From the NCBI RefSeq assembly GCF_900177425.1, contig NZ_LT840184.1, positions 6,073,787-6,137,786 on the forward strand: DNA of 64,000 nt, in the 5' to 3' direction. This stretch comes from Paenibacillus uliginis N3/975. Its GTDB lineage: Bacteria; Bacillota; Bacilli; Paenibacillales; Paenibacillaceae. The translations under genes were made by a program, and so were the position numbers. Under the pieces are notes generated by a model. The model searched no databases. It worked only from the letters and a program-made list of their open reading frames with translations, and was not told where the DNA came from. Shown piece by piece: positions 9,172 to 20,494 of the stretch (position 1 is its first letter; every line of letters starts with the position of its first letter).

Positions 9172-9210
9172 AAGCCCAGCTCATGCTACCGCATCGAGCT
9201 GGGCTTCTTT
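9172..9210 (+). terminator. Terminator of the purine operon
   Basis: An 11 bp perfect stem, AAGCCCAGCTC with GAGCTGGGCTT, followed by CTTT. It is also the outermost part of the inverted duplication that fills this intergenic region. Confidence 0.85.
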
Positions 9211-9435
9211 GCGCTTCCATGAGACGCTAACAAGGGAGCTGCACACCTTCTTCAATGGCACAGGTGCGTGTATCGTCGGAGGAGCAACGCGTTCGCCTTT
9301 AAAATCGGGAAACCTCCCTAACCTAATCATTCATAGTTTCCCGATTTTAACAGCGACCGGAGACGATACACGCACCGCCCCCCAGCTCCATAAGCCAAGT
9401 GTGCAGCCACACTCCAAGCTACCTCATGATAACGC

Positions 9436-9474
9436 AAAAAAGACCAGCTCCATAAAGCAGGAGCTGGTCTTTTC
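9436..9474 (-). terminator. Terminator of the glycolytic operon (after eno)
   Basis: A 12 bp stem, AAGACCAGCTCC with GGAGCTGGTCTT, with a U-tract on the minus-strand transcript. It can also work in the plus direction. Confidence 0.88.
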
Positions 9475-9482
9475 ACATATTA

Positions 9483-10784
<1,302 letters not shown>

Positions 10785-10818
10785 TTAATGTGATTTATTT
10801 TAAAGTCATTCGATTAAT

Positions 10819-12363
10819 CTATTTGCGGGCTGCAATCATAGATGTTCCGGTCATTTCTTCCGGCTTCTCAAGCTGCATCAGATCCAAAATAGTCGGTGCG
10901 ATATCAGCAAGAATACCGCCTTCACGCAGGGTTACGTTCTCGTCTGTGACGATAAACGGAACCGGGTTCGTTGTATGAGCTGTAAATGGCCGTCCGTTCT
11001 CATCGAATACCATATCTGCGTTGCCATGGTCAGCTGTAATGAGGACAACGCCGCCTTTAGCAAGGACAGCATCCACCACTTTGCCGACACATTCGTCTGT
11101 AACTTCAACTGCTTTGATTGTTGGTTCCAACATGCCGGAATGGCCTACCATGTCGGGGTTTGCAAAGTTCAGGATAATCGCATCGTGTTTATCCGCTTCG
11201 ATCTCCTTCACACAAGCATCCGCCACTTCATAAGCGCTCATCTCTGGCTGTAGGTCATACGTGGCCACCTTCGGCGAATTAATCAGCACGCGTGTCTCGC
11301 CCGGAAGCTCAACATCACGACCGCCGCTGAAGAAAAACGTGACGTGTGGGTATTTCTCCGTCTCTGCAATACGCAGCTGCTTCTTGTTGTTCTGCACCAG
11401 CACTTCACCCAGCGTATTGTCGAGGTTCTTCGGCTTGTACGCAACAAAGCCCTCTACCGTTTCGCTAAACAAGGTCAAGCAGACAAAATGCAAATCTTGC
11501 GGAAACTTAGGTCCACGGTCAAATCCACGGAAATCCTTGTTCGTAAATACCTGGGACAGCTGGATCGCACGGTCTGGGCGGTAGTTCAAGAAGATTACAG
11601 AATCTCCGCTTTCCACCAGGCTCACCGGATTGCCCTGATCATCTACGATGACAGTTGGCTCTACGAATTCATCATAGACCGATTTCTCGTAAGATTCATT
11701 GATCGCTTTCAGTGGATCAGTGTATTTCGGGCCTTCGCCGTACACCATCGCACGGTAAGCTTTCTCTACGCGGTCCCAACGTTTGTCACGGTCCATCGCA
11801 TAGTAGCGTCCCGATACGGTGGCGATTTTGCCAACGCCGACTTCCTCGATCTTAGCGATCAAGTCTTTAATAAACTGCTTACCACTGTCCGGTGCCACGT
11901 CACGACCATCCATGAAGCCGTGGATGTATACTTCGTGCATACCTTCCTTCTTGGCAAGGTCCAGCATAGCGAACATATGCTCAATATGGCTGTGAACACC
12001 GCCATCGGATACGAGGCCGTACAGATGCAGTTTCTTGTTGTTTTTCTTAGCGGAACGGATTGCTTCTACGAGGGTTTCATTCTCAAAAAATTCACCTTCG
12101 CGAATCGACTTCGTAATCCGAGTTAAGTCTTGATAAACGATCCGTCCAGCTCCGATGTTCAGGTGACCCACTTCAGAGTTACCCATCTGTCCTGCCGGAA
12201 GGCCTACCGCTTCACCACAAGCCGTCAGCGTTGTATTCGGGTACTGCTTCAAATAACGATCATAGTTTGGCTTGTTAGCTTGGGAGACCGCATTACCTTC
12301 AGTGGTATTGCGCAGCCCGAATCCGTCCATGATGATCAGTGCTACGGGTTTTGGTGCTGACAT
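10819..12363 (-). CDS. gpmI: 2,3-bisphosphoglycerate-independent phosphoglycerate mutase
   Basis: A 514-residue manganese enzyme interconverting 3- and 2-phosphoglycerate. An N-terminal MDGFGLR metal motif and the catalytic Ser63 in [14 protein letters not shown] are clear, as are [35 protein letters not shown] and ITADHGNAD. An open frame extends 25 codons upstream, but the ATG at 12363 is chosen because it gives the family N-terminus ([16 protein letters not shown]) and follows GAGGGGG. It starts one base after the tpiA stop, so translation is coupled. Confidence 0.97.
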   Translation of the reverse strand: MSAPKPVALIIMDGFGLRNTTEGNAVSQANKPNYDRYLKQYPNTTLTACGEAVGLPAGQMGNSEVGHLNIGAGRIVYQDLTRITKSIREGEFFENETLVEAIRSAKKNNKKLHLYGLVSDGGVHSHIEHMFAMLDLAKKEGMHEVYIHGFMDGRDVAPDSGKQFIKDLIAKIEEVGVGKIATVSGRYYAMDRDKRWDRVEKAYRAMVYGEGPKYTDPLKAINESYEKSVYDEFVEPTVIVDDQGNPVSLVESGDSVIFLNYRPDRAIQLSQVFTNKDFRGFDRGPKFPQDLHFVCLTLFSETVEGFVAYKPKNLDNTLGEVLVQNNKKQLRIAETEKYPHVTFFFSGGRDVELPGETRVLINSPKVATYDLQPEMSAYEVADACVKEIEADKHDAIILNFANPDMVGHSGMLEPTIKAVEVTDECVGKVVDAVLAKGGVVLITADHGNADMVFDENGRPFTAHTTNPVPFIVTDENVTLREGGILADIAPTILDLMQLEKPEEMTGTSMIAARK

Positions 12364-12364
12364 C

Positions 12365-13126
12365 TTATTTCGCCCCCTCAACGAGCTGGATGAAAGAGGC
12401 TGGCTGCAAGCTGGCTCCTCCAACGAGCGCGCCGTCAATGTCGCTTTGACCCATATACTCAGTTACATTCTCAGGTTTCACACTGCCACCGTATTGAATG
12501 CGCACCTGAGCGGCCACATCTTCACCGTACATTCCTTTCACAAGGTCACGGATGTAAGAGATTACTTCGTTAGCATCCTGTGCTGTGGAGGATTTACCTG
12601 TTCCAATCGCCCAGATCGGTTCGTAAGCAATCACAACATGAACAGCCTGATCCGCAGGAATTCCTGCAAAAGCTGCTTCCGTCTGTACTTTGCATACGTT
12701 CTTCGTTTGGCCAGCTTCACGCTCTTCGAGCTTCTCGCCGACACATACGATCGGAAGAAGACGGTGACGGAAAGCCGCATGGACTTTTTTGTTCACAATC
12801 TCATCCGTTTCGCCGAAATATTGACGGCGCTCCGAATGTCCGATAATGACATAGTCTACGCCCAGATCCTGCAGCATGACACCACTGATTTCGCCGGTAA
12901 ATGCGCCATTTTCCTCAAAATGCAGATTTTGTGCGCCAATCTTGATGTTCGTGCCTTTAGCAGCTTCAACAAGCGCAGGAAGGTTCGTAAACGGCGCGCA
13001 GATCACACTTTCCACGCCCTCGACTTCCGCTTTGCCTTTTACCTCTTCAAAGAATGCTTTGGCTTCCGGAACAGTTTTGAACATTTTCCAGTTGCCGGCT
13101 ATGATAGGTGTTCTCACACGATTCAC
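12365..13126 (-). CDS. tpiA: Triosephosphate isomerase
   Basis: A 253-residue glycolytic isomerase of dihydroxyacetone phosphate and glyceraldehyde 3-phosphate. It shows the N-terminal substrate lysine in AGNWKMFKT, the catalytic histidine in [13 protein letters not shown], the catalytic glutamate in [12 protein letters not shown], and the phosphate-binding [11 protein letters not shown] and [10 protein letters not shown] hairpin (13143-13159) lies just upstream in the operon. Confidence 0.98.
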   Translation of the reverse strand: MNRVRTPIIAGNWKMFKTVPEAKAFFEEVKGKAEVEGVESVICAPFTNLPALVEAAKGTNIKIGAQNLHFEENGAFTGEISGVMLQDLGVDYVIIGHSERRQYFGETDEIVNKKVHAAFRHRLLPIVCVGEKLEEREAGQTKNVCKVQTEAAFAGIPADQAVHVVIAYEPIWAIGTGKSSTAQDANEVISYIRDLVKGMYGEDVAAQVRIQYGGSVKPENVTEYMGQSDIDGALVGGASLQPASFIQLVEGAK

Positions 13127-13142
13127 TCCTTTACTCTTACTC

Positions 13143-13159
13143 CCCCCATATTATGGGGG
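13143..13159 (-). other. Intercistronic hairpin upstream of tpiA
   Basis: A perfect stem CCCCCAT/ATGGGGG with a 3-base loop, 17 bases before the tpiA start. It may mark an mRNA processing or stability element within the glycolytic transcript; it lacks a U-tract. Confidence 0.4.
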
Positions 13160-13247
13160 ACCCGCTTCTTTGCGATAGCTTACTCTATACAAGTAGAAAC
13201 GACTTCGGCGTCCTTTTCAAAGGGCGACGGCGTTTCTTCGAGAAATA

Positions 13248-14429
13248 CTACTTATCGTTCAGTGCCACAACACCAGGAAGCTCTTTACCTTCCATAAACT
13301 CAAGAGATGCGCCGCCGCCTGTAGAGATGTGGTCCATCTTGTCAGCCAAGTGGAACTTCTCTGCAGCTGCTGCGGAATCACCGCCACCGATAATCGTGTA
13401 AGCTTCTGTGTCTGCACAAGCTTGAGCTACTTCACGAGTACCGTTCGAGAACGGTTCGATTTCGAATACGCCCATAGGCCCGTTCCATACAACCAGCTTC
13501 GAGTTTTTGATAACCTCTGCATATTTCGCACGTGTTTTCGGTCCGATGTCTACGCCTTCCCAATCTGCAGGAATGCCGTCGATATCAACAATATTCGTGT
13601 TGGCATCGGCACTGAAATCATCCGAAACAACAATGTCTTCCGGGAGGTAGAAGTTCTTGCCCAATTCTTTTGCTTTCTCGATAAAGCCCAGTGCGGTATC
13701 CAGTTTGGAATCATCGCAGAGGGATTGACCGATTTCATGGCCTTGAGCTTTGAAGAACGTGTAAGCAAGTCCACCGCCGATAATGACGTTGTCAGCCAGC
13801 GTAAGCAGGTTGTTGATCACATCGATTTTGTCTTTAACCTTCGAGCCGCCAATAATCGCGGTAAATGGACGATCCGGGTTGGAAAGGGCTTTGCTCAATA
13901 CAGACAGCTCTTTCTCCATCAGCAAGCCGGATACAGCCGGAAGAAGATGCGCAATTCCTTCAGTCGATGCATGTGCACGGTGTGCTGCACCAAAAGCGTC
14001 ATTGACGAACAGATCTGCAAGCTCAGCGAACTGCTTCGCAAGCTCCGGATCATTCTTCTCTTCACCAGGATAGAAACGAACGTTTTCAAGCACAAGAACG
14101 TCGCCGTCCTTCATGTTAGCAATTTGTGCTTTTACTGCATCCCCAACCGCTTCATCTGCTTTCGCTACCGGTTTGCCAAGAAGCTCGGACAAACGTTCGC
14201 TAGCAGGTGTCAAACGCATGGAATCTACTACTTGACCTTTCGGACGTCCCATATGGCTAGCCAAAATAACTTTAGCGCCTTTTTCCACCAAATATTTAAT
14301 GGTCGGCAGGGTTTCACGAATCCGAGTATCATCGGTAATCTTTCCATCCTCGAGGGGTACATTGAAATCGACGCGGACAAACACCCGTTTGCCGCTTACT
14401 TCCACATCACGTACACTTTTCTTGTTCAT
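13248..14429 (-). CDS. pgk: Phosphoglycerate kinase
   Basis: A 393-residue glycolytic kinase making ATP from 1,3-bisphosphoglycerate. It shows the N-terminal [33 protein letters not shown], the hinge region and the nucleotide-binding [12 protein letters not shown] and [10 protein letters not shown]. The frame can open at GTG 14435, but ATG 14429 is preferred: AGGAGG is 9 bases upstream of it and only 3 from the GTG, and MNKKSVRDV matches the usual N-terminus. Confidence 0.97.
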   Translation of the reverse strand: MNKKSVRDVEVSGKRVFVRVDFNVPLEDGKITDDTRIRETLPTIKYLVEKGAKVILASHMGRPKGQVVDSMRLTPASERLSELLGKPVAKADEAVGDAVKAQIANMKDGDVLVLENVRFYPGEEKNDPELAKQFAELADLFVNDAFGAAHRAHASTEGIAHLLPAVSGLLMEKELSVLSKALSNPDRPFTAIIGGSKVKDKIDVINNLLTLADNVIIGGGLAYTFFKAQGHEIGQSLCDDSKLDTALGFIEKAKELGKNFYLPEDIVVSDDFSADANTNIVDIDGIPADWEGVDIGPKTRAKYAEVIKNSKLVVWNGPMGVFEIEPFSNGTREVAQACADTEAYTIIGGGDSAAAAEKFHLADKMDHISTGGGASLEFMEGKELPGVVALNDK

Positions 14430-14562
14430 CTCCACGTTCCTCCTAAGAAACTATTCTCCTCGCCGACAGCAGGCTGCTCTCGTTCTCTCTCTATGTTTAG
14501 AGTCCGGTTTTATCTATTCTTCCCAGTACTCTGGCATGAAAACATGAAAATATATAAATCAG

Positions 14563-14611
14563 AAAACCAAAGAGGAGCGCCACAGGGAACCCCTCTTCGA
14601 TTTATGGTTTA
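14563..14611 (-). terminator. Possible internal attenuator between gap and pgk
   Basis: On the minus transcript AAACCA...AAGAGGGG pairs with CTCCTCTT...TGGTTT, and TTTTCTG follows. It lies right after the gap stop. A leaky terminator here would give more gap than pgk message, as seen in other cggR-gap operons. Confidence 0.5.
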
Positions 14612-14620
14612 GATCAGATA

Positions 14621-15658
<1,038 letters not shown>

Positions 15659-15666
15659 TTATTCAA

Positions 15667-15686
15667 GACAGACCGTGAGGTCCGTC
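15667..15686 (-). other. Stem-loop in the gap 5' region
   Basis: GACaGACC and GGTCcGTC form a 7 bp stem with one mismatch and a GTGA/TCAC loop, between cggR and gap. In Bacillus subtilis the cggR-gapA message is cut near the cggR end, leaving a stem-loop that stabilises the gapA part. This hairpin is in the matching place; the functional link is inference. Confidence 0.45.
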
Positions 15687-15726
15687 AAGACAACAAAGTT
15701 AGTAAAAATGCTTTATGTTTGAGCTC

Positions 15727-16773
15727 TTACTGCTCCGCCGTTTGATCCAACCGCTTCTCAATTTCTAGCGCTGCGGCCTCATCGATAACAAGAATATCCT
15801 CGTGTCCGAATTTCAATACGGCGTGAATAGCTCTGGCCTTGCTGCGTCCACCTGCGATTCCGATAATCGTCTCTGTACGCATAATGTCCTCAAGCCGCAG
15901 CCCAAGGGTAAGCATTTTGTGGACGACCGTACCTTCTTCACTGAAATAGTAGCCAAAGGATTCGGCAATGGCTCCTTCCGCTTTCAAGTCCTGAATCGAT
16001 TTCTCGTCAAGCTTCCGGCGATGAGCCATCTCCATAGCATCTCCGATGCCATGAACAATCACACATGATCTTCGTATAACATCCACAATTTCTTGGATAT
16101 GCTGATCTTGGACAAGTGACTGATAAGCATCGTCACTCAGCAGGTCAGGTACATGCAGTAGCCGATATTCGGCTCCCACCTTCTTGGCCATCTTGGATGC
16201 GATGGTATTCGCTTGAATCTCCATGCTCTCACCCAAGCCACCTCTTGCGGGTACGAACCACGAACCTTTCAAAGGACCGACCGACGACGGTGTCATCTGC
16301 TCCGCCACTTCGGCGAGCGTCGATCCACCTGTTACCGCGATAATGTCTCCGTTGTCGACAAAGCACAGAAGCGCTCTTGCTCCAGCTCTGCCAAGCTCAC
16401 GTTTCACATCGGTTGAAGACTCACTGTCACCCGGGACAATAACCACTTTGCGTAGCCCATAAGCCTCGCGGATTTTTTCTTCCAGGTCAGCTAATCCGAA
16501 CAGGTCCTTCATCACCGGCTCGAGCTGCTCCAGCAAGTTCGTTCCGGCACTGCTGACCCTCATCCCAAGCGTCTCAATCTCGATCAACCCCTGTGCTTTC
16601 AAGAGGTCCGTTTCGGCCCTCAGCACACGTTCGGTCATTGCCAGCGATGCTGCAAGTGTCCTGCGCCCAACAATTCCGGATAGCTTGATCTGATGAAGGA
16701 TCGTATACCTTCGTTTGAGAGTGTCCATGAGATCGGGCAGAAGCTGCTCTTGTATTTCTAATAAATTACGCAT
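15727..16773 (-). CDS. cggR: Central glycolytic genes regulator CggR
   Basis: A 348-residue SorC/DeoR-type repressor that releases DNA when fructose-1,6-bisphosphate is bound. The N-terminal HTH lies at about residues 25-75 (RRTLAASLAMTERVLRAETD), followed by the sugar-phosphate-binding domain with VTGGSTLAEVAE, FVPARGG, VHGIGDAMEMA and GIAGGRSKARAI. The frame can open at GTG 16782, but ATG 16773 is preferred because AGGAG sits 8 bases upstream. It heads the glycolytic operon and would bind the operator at 16817-16852. Confidence 0.95.
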   Translation of the reverse strand: MRNLLEIQEQLLPDLMDTLKRRYTILHQIKLSGIVGRRTLAASLAMTERVLRAETDLLKAQGLIEIETLGMRVSSAGTNLLEQLEPVMKDLFGLADLEEKIREAYGLRKVVIVPGDSESSTDVKRELGRAGARALLCFVDNGDIIAVTGGSTLAEVAEQMTPSSVGPLKGSWFVPARGGLGESMEIQANTIASKMAKKVGAEYRLLHVPDLLSDDAYQSLVQDQHIQEIVDVIRRSCVIVHGIGDAMEMAHRRKLDEKSIQDLKAEGAIAESFGYYFSEEGTVVHKMLTLGLRLEDIMRTETIIGIAGGRSKARAIHAVLKFGHEDILVIDEAAALEIEKRLDQTAEQ

Positions 16774-16816
16774 GCTTTCCACTCCTGCAACTTCGTCTTG
16801 GATCTCCTTCTCTATG

Positions 16817-16852
16817 GTCGCAAAATGTCCCAGTCAAACGTTTTGAGTCCCA
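16817..16852 (-). promoter_or_regulatory. CggR operator
   Basis: On the minus strand two TGGGAC direct repeats, 20 bases apart, are each followed by an AT-rich stretch and GAC. This matches the tandem GGGAC-N-GTC layout of the Bacillus cggR operator. It lies directly downstream of the -10 box, so bound CggR would block transcription. Confidence 0.8.
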
Positions 16853-16857
16853 CCTTT

Positions 16858-16886
16858 ATTCTACTCAATATTTATGATGGTTGCAA
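16858..16886 (-). promoter_or_regulatory. Promoter of the cggR-gap operon
   Basis: -35 TTGCAA (16881-16886), a 17-base spacer and -10 TAGAAT (16858-16863) on the minus strand. Confidence 0.8.
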
Positions 16887-17204
16887 GTGTTCCGAATGTA
16901 TATTTCTCAGCCTCGGCCATTCTTATGCACCATATTCCCTCTGCCGATCCTGACAGGGTGAAACGGCTATCATTACCAGCGATTCTTTATTCTCGTATAT
17001 GTGCAGGAATCGGCCTGCATGTATCTATCCGATCACCGGAAATGATTGGGCTGCGGCATGATTCGGACCGGTTCTCTAAGCCTGTACCACCCAGTTTCTT
17101 GTGAAATGCTTGGCGCGCGCTTTGCCATTGGCATGGTGCATCGAATGCGGAAGAAGACGGACAGGCCCCGTATCCTTCCGGAGCGGGGCTTCATTAGTGC
17201 CTGA
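16887..17204. other. Intergenic stretch with no supported gene
   Basis: Between the cggR promoter and the degV stop. A 76-codon plus-strand frame from 16874 overlaps the cggR promoter, lacks a ribosome-binding site and has no recognisable motif, so I do not call it. A weak GCCCCG/CGGGGC stem near 17165-17189 has no U-tract. Confidence 0.6.
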
Positions 17205-18086
17205 TTAATCAGCTTCCGTATAGGTGCGGCTGCGGAAGAACAGGGCGAGCGTGCCCGGACCAGAATGGGCGCCGATGGCGCAGCCGATCGAGCCGGTCAT
17301 GATGTTATGCATCCCGAACCGTTCGCTTATGATTTGCTTCAGCATCTCCATCGCTTCCACGTCGTCGCCGTGGGCGATGCCGATCAGTTGATCCTTGTCT
17401 TCCAGATTGGCGCGCTGCTCCAGTAGGTCGGCCAGCCGCTGAATCGACTTCTTCCTTCCTCTGACCTTATCTACAGGAATAAGCTTTCCATCCTCCACAT
17501 GCAGTACCGGCTTAATGTTCAGCAAGCCCCCGATAACGACGGAGGATTTGCTTACCCGGCCCCCGCGGTACAAGTATTCCAGATCATCCACGGTGAATAC
17601 ATGTTCCAGCCCCGCGGCCAAAGCGCGCACCTTGGAGACGAGACGCTCGCGGGACACCCCCTCGGCCGCCCAGCGCGCCGCTTGTTCGACGACGAGGCCG
17701 AAGCCCAAGGAGGCGCATTTGGAATCGATGATATCTATCGCTGCGTCAGGATAATCCTCCTTCACCATATCGAGCATCATCCGTGAGGATGCGTATGTAC
17801 CCGATAACTCGGAAGAGAATGCAATGTAGATCGCCTCTTCGCCGGATTCTGCGATGGCTGTGAATATCTGCTGGAACCGCTCCATCGGAACTTGGGACGT
17901 TTTGTACACCAGACCCTGGCGCATACCATCGAACATTTGCTTCGGTTGTATAGTAACGCCGTCCTCGTATTGATTCTGATCCTGAGTTACGATTATCGGC
18001 AGCCCTGTGATGTTCAGCTCCTCCAGAACGGACCGGGGAAGATCGATCGCGCTGTCAGCAAGGACACGAACCTGATTCATGAGCAT
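17205..18086 (-). CDS. DegV family fatty-acid-binding protein
   Basis: A 293-residue protein with the N-terminal VLADSAIDLP motif, the fatty-acid-contacting AFSSELSGTYASSRM segment, a central GFGLVVEQA region and a C-terminal SIGCAIGAHSGPGTLALFF, which mark the DegV/FakB fold. Family members bind a fatty acid and some present it to the kinase FakA for entry into phospholipid synthesis. No fakA-like gene is nearby, so this may be a stand-alone binding protein. Two in-frame ATGs (18086, 18080) follow AAGGAGAGG; the outer one is used. GC content is noticeably higher than in neighbouring intergenic DNA. Confidence 0.9.
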   Translation of the reverse strand: MLMNQVRVLADSAIDLPRSVLEELNITGLPIIVTQDQNQYEDGVTIQPKQMFDGMRQGLVYKTSQVPMERFQQIFTAIAESGEEAIYIAFSSELSGTYASSRMMLDMVKEDYPDAAIDIIDSKCASLGFGLVVEQAARWAAEGVSRERLVSKVRALAAGLEHVFTVDDLEYLYRGGRVSKSSVVIGGLLNIKPVLHVEDGKLIPVDKVRGRKKSIQRLADLLEQRANLEDKDQLIGIAHGDDVEAMEMLKQIISERFGMHNIMTGSIGCAIGAHSGPGTLALFFRSRTYTEAD

Positions 18087-18229
18087 ACCTCTCCTTAACC
18101 ATTTTTTCTTTTATCATAACATGTCTTGGCCGGAGCGCGGAGCATGAAGAATGTAAGGAGAGAGAGAGCATGGTGAAAAATAACGGGGAAAATCGCTGTG
18201 GAAGCTGTCGGCGAAGGGAGATAATGTTT

Positions 18230-18292
18230 GCTTCGGGCTCATTCCGAGCCCGAAGCGGTCCCCCTATTCCTAACTCCATCCATAGGGGGACC
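18230..18292. repeat. Two adjacent perfect hairpins
   Basis: GCTTCGGGCTC/GAGCCCGAAGC (18230-18256, 11 bp, 5-base loop) is followed directly by GGTCCCCCTAT/ATAGGGGGACC (18257-18292, 11 bp, 14-base loop). They lie downstream of the decayed serine hydrolase and upstream of degV. Neither has a good U-tract in either direction. Confidence 0.75.
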
Positions 18293-18327
18293 TTGTTCAA
18301 CAATATGCAATGCAATGCCGCATTCGA

Positions 18328-19157
18328 TTACTGTACCGCTTTGGCAATCGAACGGAAGGCGAGCATCGTCTCATATTCATTTTCCAAAAAGTTCGGGTCC
18401 GTGCTCGTCTTGACGATGACGACCCCTGCTTGCTGATCGACATAAATATACTGCCCCCAAATGCCGATGGCGCTGAATTCCGTTCCATCGCTTCCAAGCG
18501 GAATCCACCATTGATATTGATAACCGAACTCCGGAGTCGCGTTTCCAGGCTCAAGCTCTTTCCGGTCCGGCGTGACCGATTCCTTCACCCATTGACGGGA
18601 GAGAAGTTGCTTCCTCTATCAACATCACTAAAATATGGGTATCAATGCTCTTATATACAAACGTTCCCGGTTCGGAGGAGCGGGGCAATGTGGTCACATA
18701 TTCTGAGATCGACTGGTTATTTGCGGCCATTTCATAGGCCAATCGGTTCAAATCGGACGACTCATCCGCATAGTCTTCATTGAATTGAATGCCGGAAGAC
18801 ATTTGCAGCACTTGCTTGATCGTAACATCCTTATAAGCCCGAATCGCGTAGCTGCGGCAAATAGTTCGTGACCGGCTCGTCAACGCTTTTTATCTTCCCG
18901 TCCTGCAAAGCGAACCCGATTAAGGAGGACATGAACGACTTGGATACAGACATGGATAAGTTCCGCTGGCATTGGCGGTTGCCCCGATAGTAGTTTTCAC
19001 TGACAATGCTGCCGTCCTTCAGCACGAGCAAGCCGGATGTCTCCGTCCGCTTCAACAGTTCGCTTACTTTTCTTTTCTTACCCTTATTTAAGTATAGGTG
19101 ACATGCTGAATCGACTGCTTGTTCTCGTAGCAGCGGACGCAAAAACATATATGTCAA
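18328..19157 (-). pseudogene. Decayed serine hydrolase (class C beta-lactamase-like)
   Basis: Three overlapping minus-strand fragments match one protein family. The first (19157-18831) holds the SxxK nucleophile motif SVSKSFMSSLIGFALQDGKI and ends YLPQL. The second (to 18551) continues with DVTIKQVLQMSSGIQFNEDY and stops making sense after LIEEATS. The third (from about 18625) resumes in another frame with LLSRQWVKESVTPD, then YQYQWWIP and IGIWGQYIYVD. So there is a frameshift near 18845 and a frameshift plus a deletion of roughly 60 residues near 18615, which removes the YxN-region. The N-terminus is also unconvincing. The intact relatives are penicillin-binding-protein-like esterases. Confidence 0.85.
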
Positions 19158-19324
19158 TCGCCTGTGAAAATGTCACTTGTATGATCAGAGGTCAGGCTTG
19201 CCAGGTGACCTCTACATAGCTAATATGTTGTGATTACATTGCATCTTGGAACACAAAGCTTACCCATCCCGAGTTGCCGGTAATTGCGAAGCGTGAACAC
19301 GTGATTTAAATCTTATCAATCACT

Positions 19325-19352
19325 TGTTTTTTTCTCAAAAACGAGGTATAAT
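19325..19352 (+). promoter_or_regulatory. Promoter of the tRNA-Arg gene
   Basis: TTGTTT (19325-19330), a 16-base spacer and a perfect TATAAT (19347-19352), 20 bases before the tRNA. Confidence 0.65.
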
Positions 19353-19371
19353 CATCTTCGTTGCTAATTTT

Positions 19372-19446
19372 GCGCCCGTGGTCCAATGGATATGACGTAG
19401 GCCTCCGGAGCCTGAGATCGAGGTTCGATTCCTCGCGGGCGCGCCA
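19372..19446 (+). tRNA. tRNA-Arg, anticodon CCG
   Basis: A full cloverleaf: acceptor GCGCCCG with CGGGCGC, an anticodon stem TAGGC/GCCTG around the loop CTCCGGA with anticodon CCG at 19405-19407, and a T-arm CGAGG-TTCGATT-CCTCG. Discriminator G and encoded CCA follow at 19443-19446. It reads the arginine codon CGG. The D-stem has one mismatch. It stands alone before clpP. Confidence 0.95.
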
Positions 19447-19515
19447 TTTATTTTCAGAACTCTATATACTGTTTACCCATAAGTGCCTATGACGGCTCTT
19501 TTTTTTAACCAATAG

Positions 19516-19532
19516 TTTGACTATCTTTGACT
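19516..19532 (+). promoter_or_regulatory. CtsR operator in front of clpP
   Basis: TTTGACT-ATC-TTTGACT is the exact complement of the CtsR heptad direct repeat (A/G GTCAAA NAN A/G GTCAAA). It overlaps the -35 box, so CtsR would repress clpP until heat or protein stress inactivates it. Confidence 0.9.
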
Positions 19533-19555
19533 TTATGGTTGAAATTGTTTATTAT
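19527..19555 (+). promoter_or_regulatory. SigA promoter of clpP
   Basis: TTGACT (19527-19532), a 17-base spacer and TATTAT (19550-19555). Confidence 0.75.
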
Positions 19556-19613
19556 TTGGGTAATACGGTAACAGTATTTTAATGAGGAATGCATTTAAGG
19601 GGAGGTTTTCTAT

Positions 19614-20210
19614 ATGAGTTTTATACCTATGGTCGTTGAACAGAGCAACCGCGGTGAGCGGGCGTACGACATCTATTCCAGATTGCTGAAAGACCGCATT
19701 ATCTTCCTCGGCTCCGACGTAAACGACGTTGTTGCCAATGCCATCATTGCACAAATGCTGTTCTTGGCAGCAGAGGATCCTGAGAAGGACATTCATCTTT
19801 ACATCAATAGCCCTGGCGGATCCATTACTGCTGGTATGGCTATTTTTGATACAATGCAGTTTATCAAGCCTGACGTGTCCACCATCTGCGTCGGTATGGC
19901 TGCTTCCATGGGGGCTTTCCTGCTGAATGCTGGAGCTAAAGGCAAGCGATTCGCGCTGCCGAACAGCGAAATTATGATTCACCAGCCTCTGGGCGGAGCA
20001 CAGGGACAAGCGACGGATATTGAAATCCGTGCTCGCCGCATTCTGAAAATGCGCGATAAGCTGAACCACATCCTTGCAGAGCGTACCGGCCAACCGCTGG
20101 AACGTATTGAGAAGGATACCGATCGAGACTATTTCATGACGGCTAGTGAGGCTAAAGAATACGGTCTCGTTGACCAAGTGCTTGAAAAGACACCATCACA
20201 AGGCATTTAA
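19614..20210 (+). CDS. clpP: ATP-dependent Clp protease proteolytic subunit
   Basis: A 198-residue serine peptidase forming the ClpP barrel that degrades proteins unfolded by ClpC or ClpX. The catalytic triad is visible: Ser98 in GMAASMGA, His123 in MIHQPLGG and Asp172 in KDTDRDYFM. The N-terminal IPMVVEQ and [18 protein letters not shown] are typical. AGGGGAGG lies upstream of the ATG. A CtsR operator covers the promoter and an intrinsic terminator follows, so it is a single-gene unit. Confidence 0.98.
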   Translation: MSFIPMVVEQSNRGERAYDIYSRLLKDRIIFLGSDVNDVVANAIIAQMLFLAAEDPEKDIHLYINSPGGSITAGMAIFDTMQFIKPDVSTICVGMAASMGAFLLNAGAKGKRFALPNSEIMIHQPLGGAQGQATDIEIRARRILKMRDKLNHILAERTGQPLERIEKDTDRDYFMTASEAKEYGLVDQVLEKTPSQGI

Positions 20211-20224
20211 TTATTCATTAAATA

Positions 20225-20264
20225 AAAGGGCTGATATCCGCAAATGTGGATGTCAGCCCTTTTT
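20225..20264 (+). terminator. Terminator of clpP
   Basis: AAAGGGCTGATATCC pairs with GGATGTCAGCCCTTT (one mismatch), then TT. Confidence 0.88.
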
Positions 20265-20318
20265 CTATAGAAATATTTGGATGTCTTTCCGCTCTATGGA
20301 CTAAGGTTCTTTCTAAAC

Positions 20319-20438
20319 ATGCCCTCTGATATTATCCTTGTGGTCTTTTGCATAGCTATTGCTGTTATTGCAGGACTGACGGGTTATTCCCTCGGTCATT
20401 TCCGAAATAAAAAGGCATCCCCCACGATTGAGCGATAA
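20319..20438 (+). CDS. Possible 39-residue membrane peptide
   Basis: A short frame starts ATG at 20319 and reads MPSDIILVVFCIAIAVIAGL, then TGYSLGHFRNKKASPTIER, that is one membrane helix with a basic tail, as in many small membrane proteins. Against it: only a weak AAGG site 12 bases upstream, no promoter seen, and its 3' third overlaps the terminator of the convergent gene at 20495. I do not recognise a family. Confidence 0.25.
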   Translation: MPSDIILVVFCIAIAVIAGLTGYSLGHFRNKKASPTIER

Positions 20439-20477
20439 TGGAGCTCTCGCTCCATGCCCGCCATCCGGAGAATGCCT
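20409..20477 (-). terminator. Terminator of the stalk-domain protein gene
   Basis: On the minus transcript AGGCATTCTCC pairs with GGGGGATGCCT (G-U pairs included) and TTTTTATTT follows. A second hairpin GGAGC-GAGA-GCTCC is nested inside. Confidence 0.75.
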
Positions 20478-20494
20478 TGTCTTCATATTTTGCC

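Larger units (their letters stand above)
9168..9478. repeat. Large imperfect inverted duplication between ade and eno
   Basis: The whole gap between the converging operons is an inverted repeat with arms of about 145 bases centred near 9324. Perfect blocks include TTAAAATCGGGAAAC (9299-9313) with GTTTCCCGATTTTAA (9336-9350), GGTGCGTGTATCGTC (9263-9277) with its complement at 9362-9376, and GCTGCACAC with GTGTGCAGC further out. The terminators of ade and eno are themselves diverged inverted copies, both followed inward by TTTGCG and a CATGAG block. No open reading frame of note is inside. Origin by inverted duplication or from a non-coding mobile repeat is inferred. Confidence 0.85.

Noticed and set aside
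17165..17189. GCCCCG/CGGGGC hairpin after degV
   Set aside because: The stem is short, the loop is large and no U-tract follows on the minus transcript, so it is not called as a terminator.
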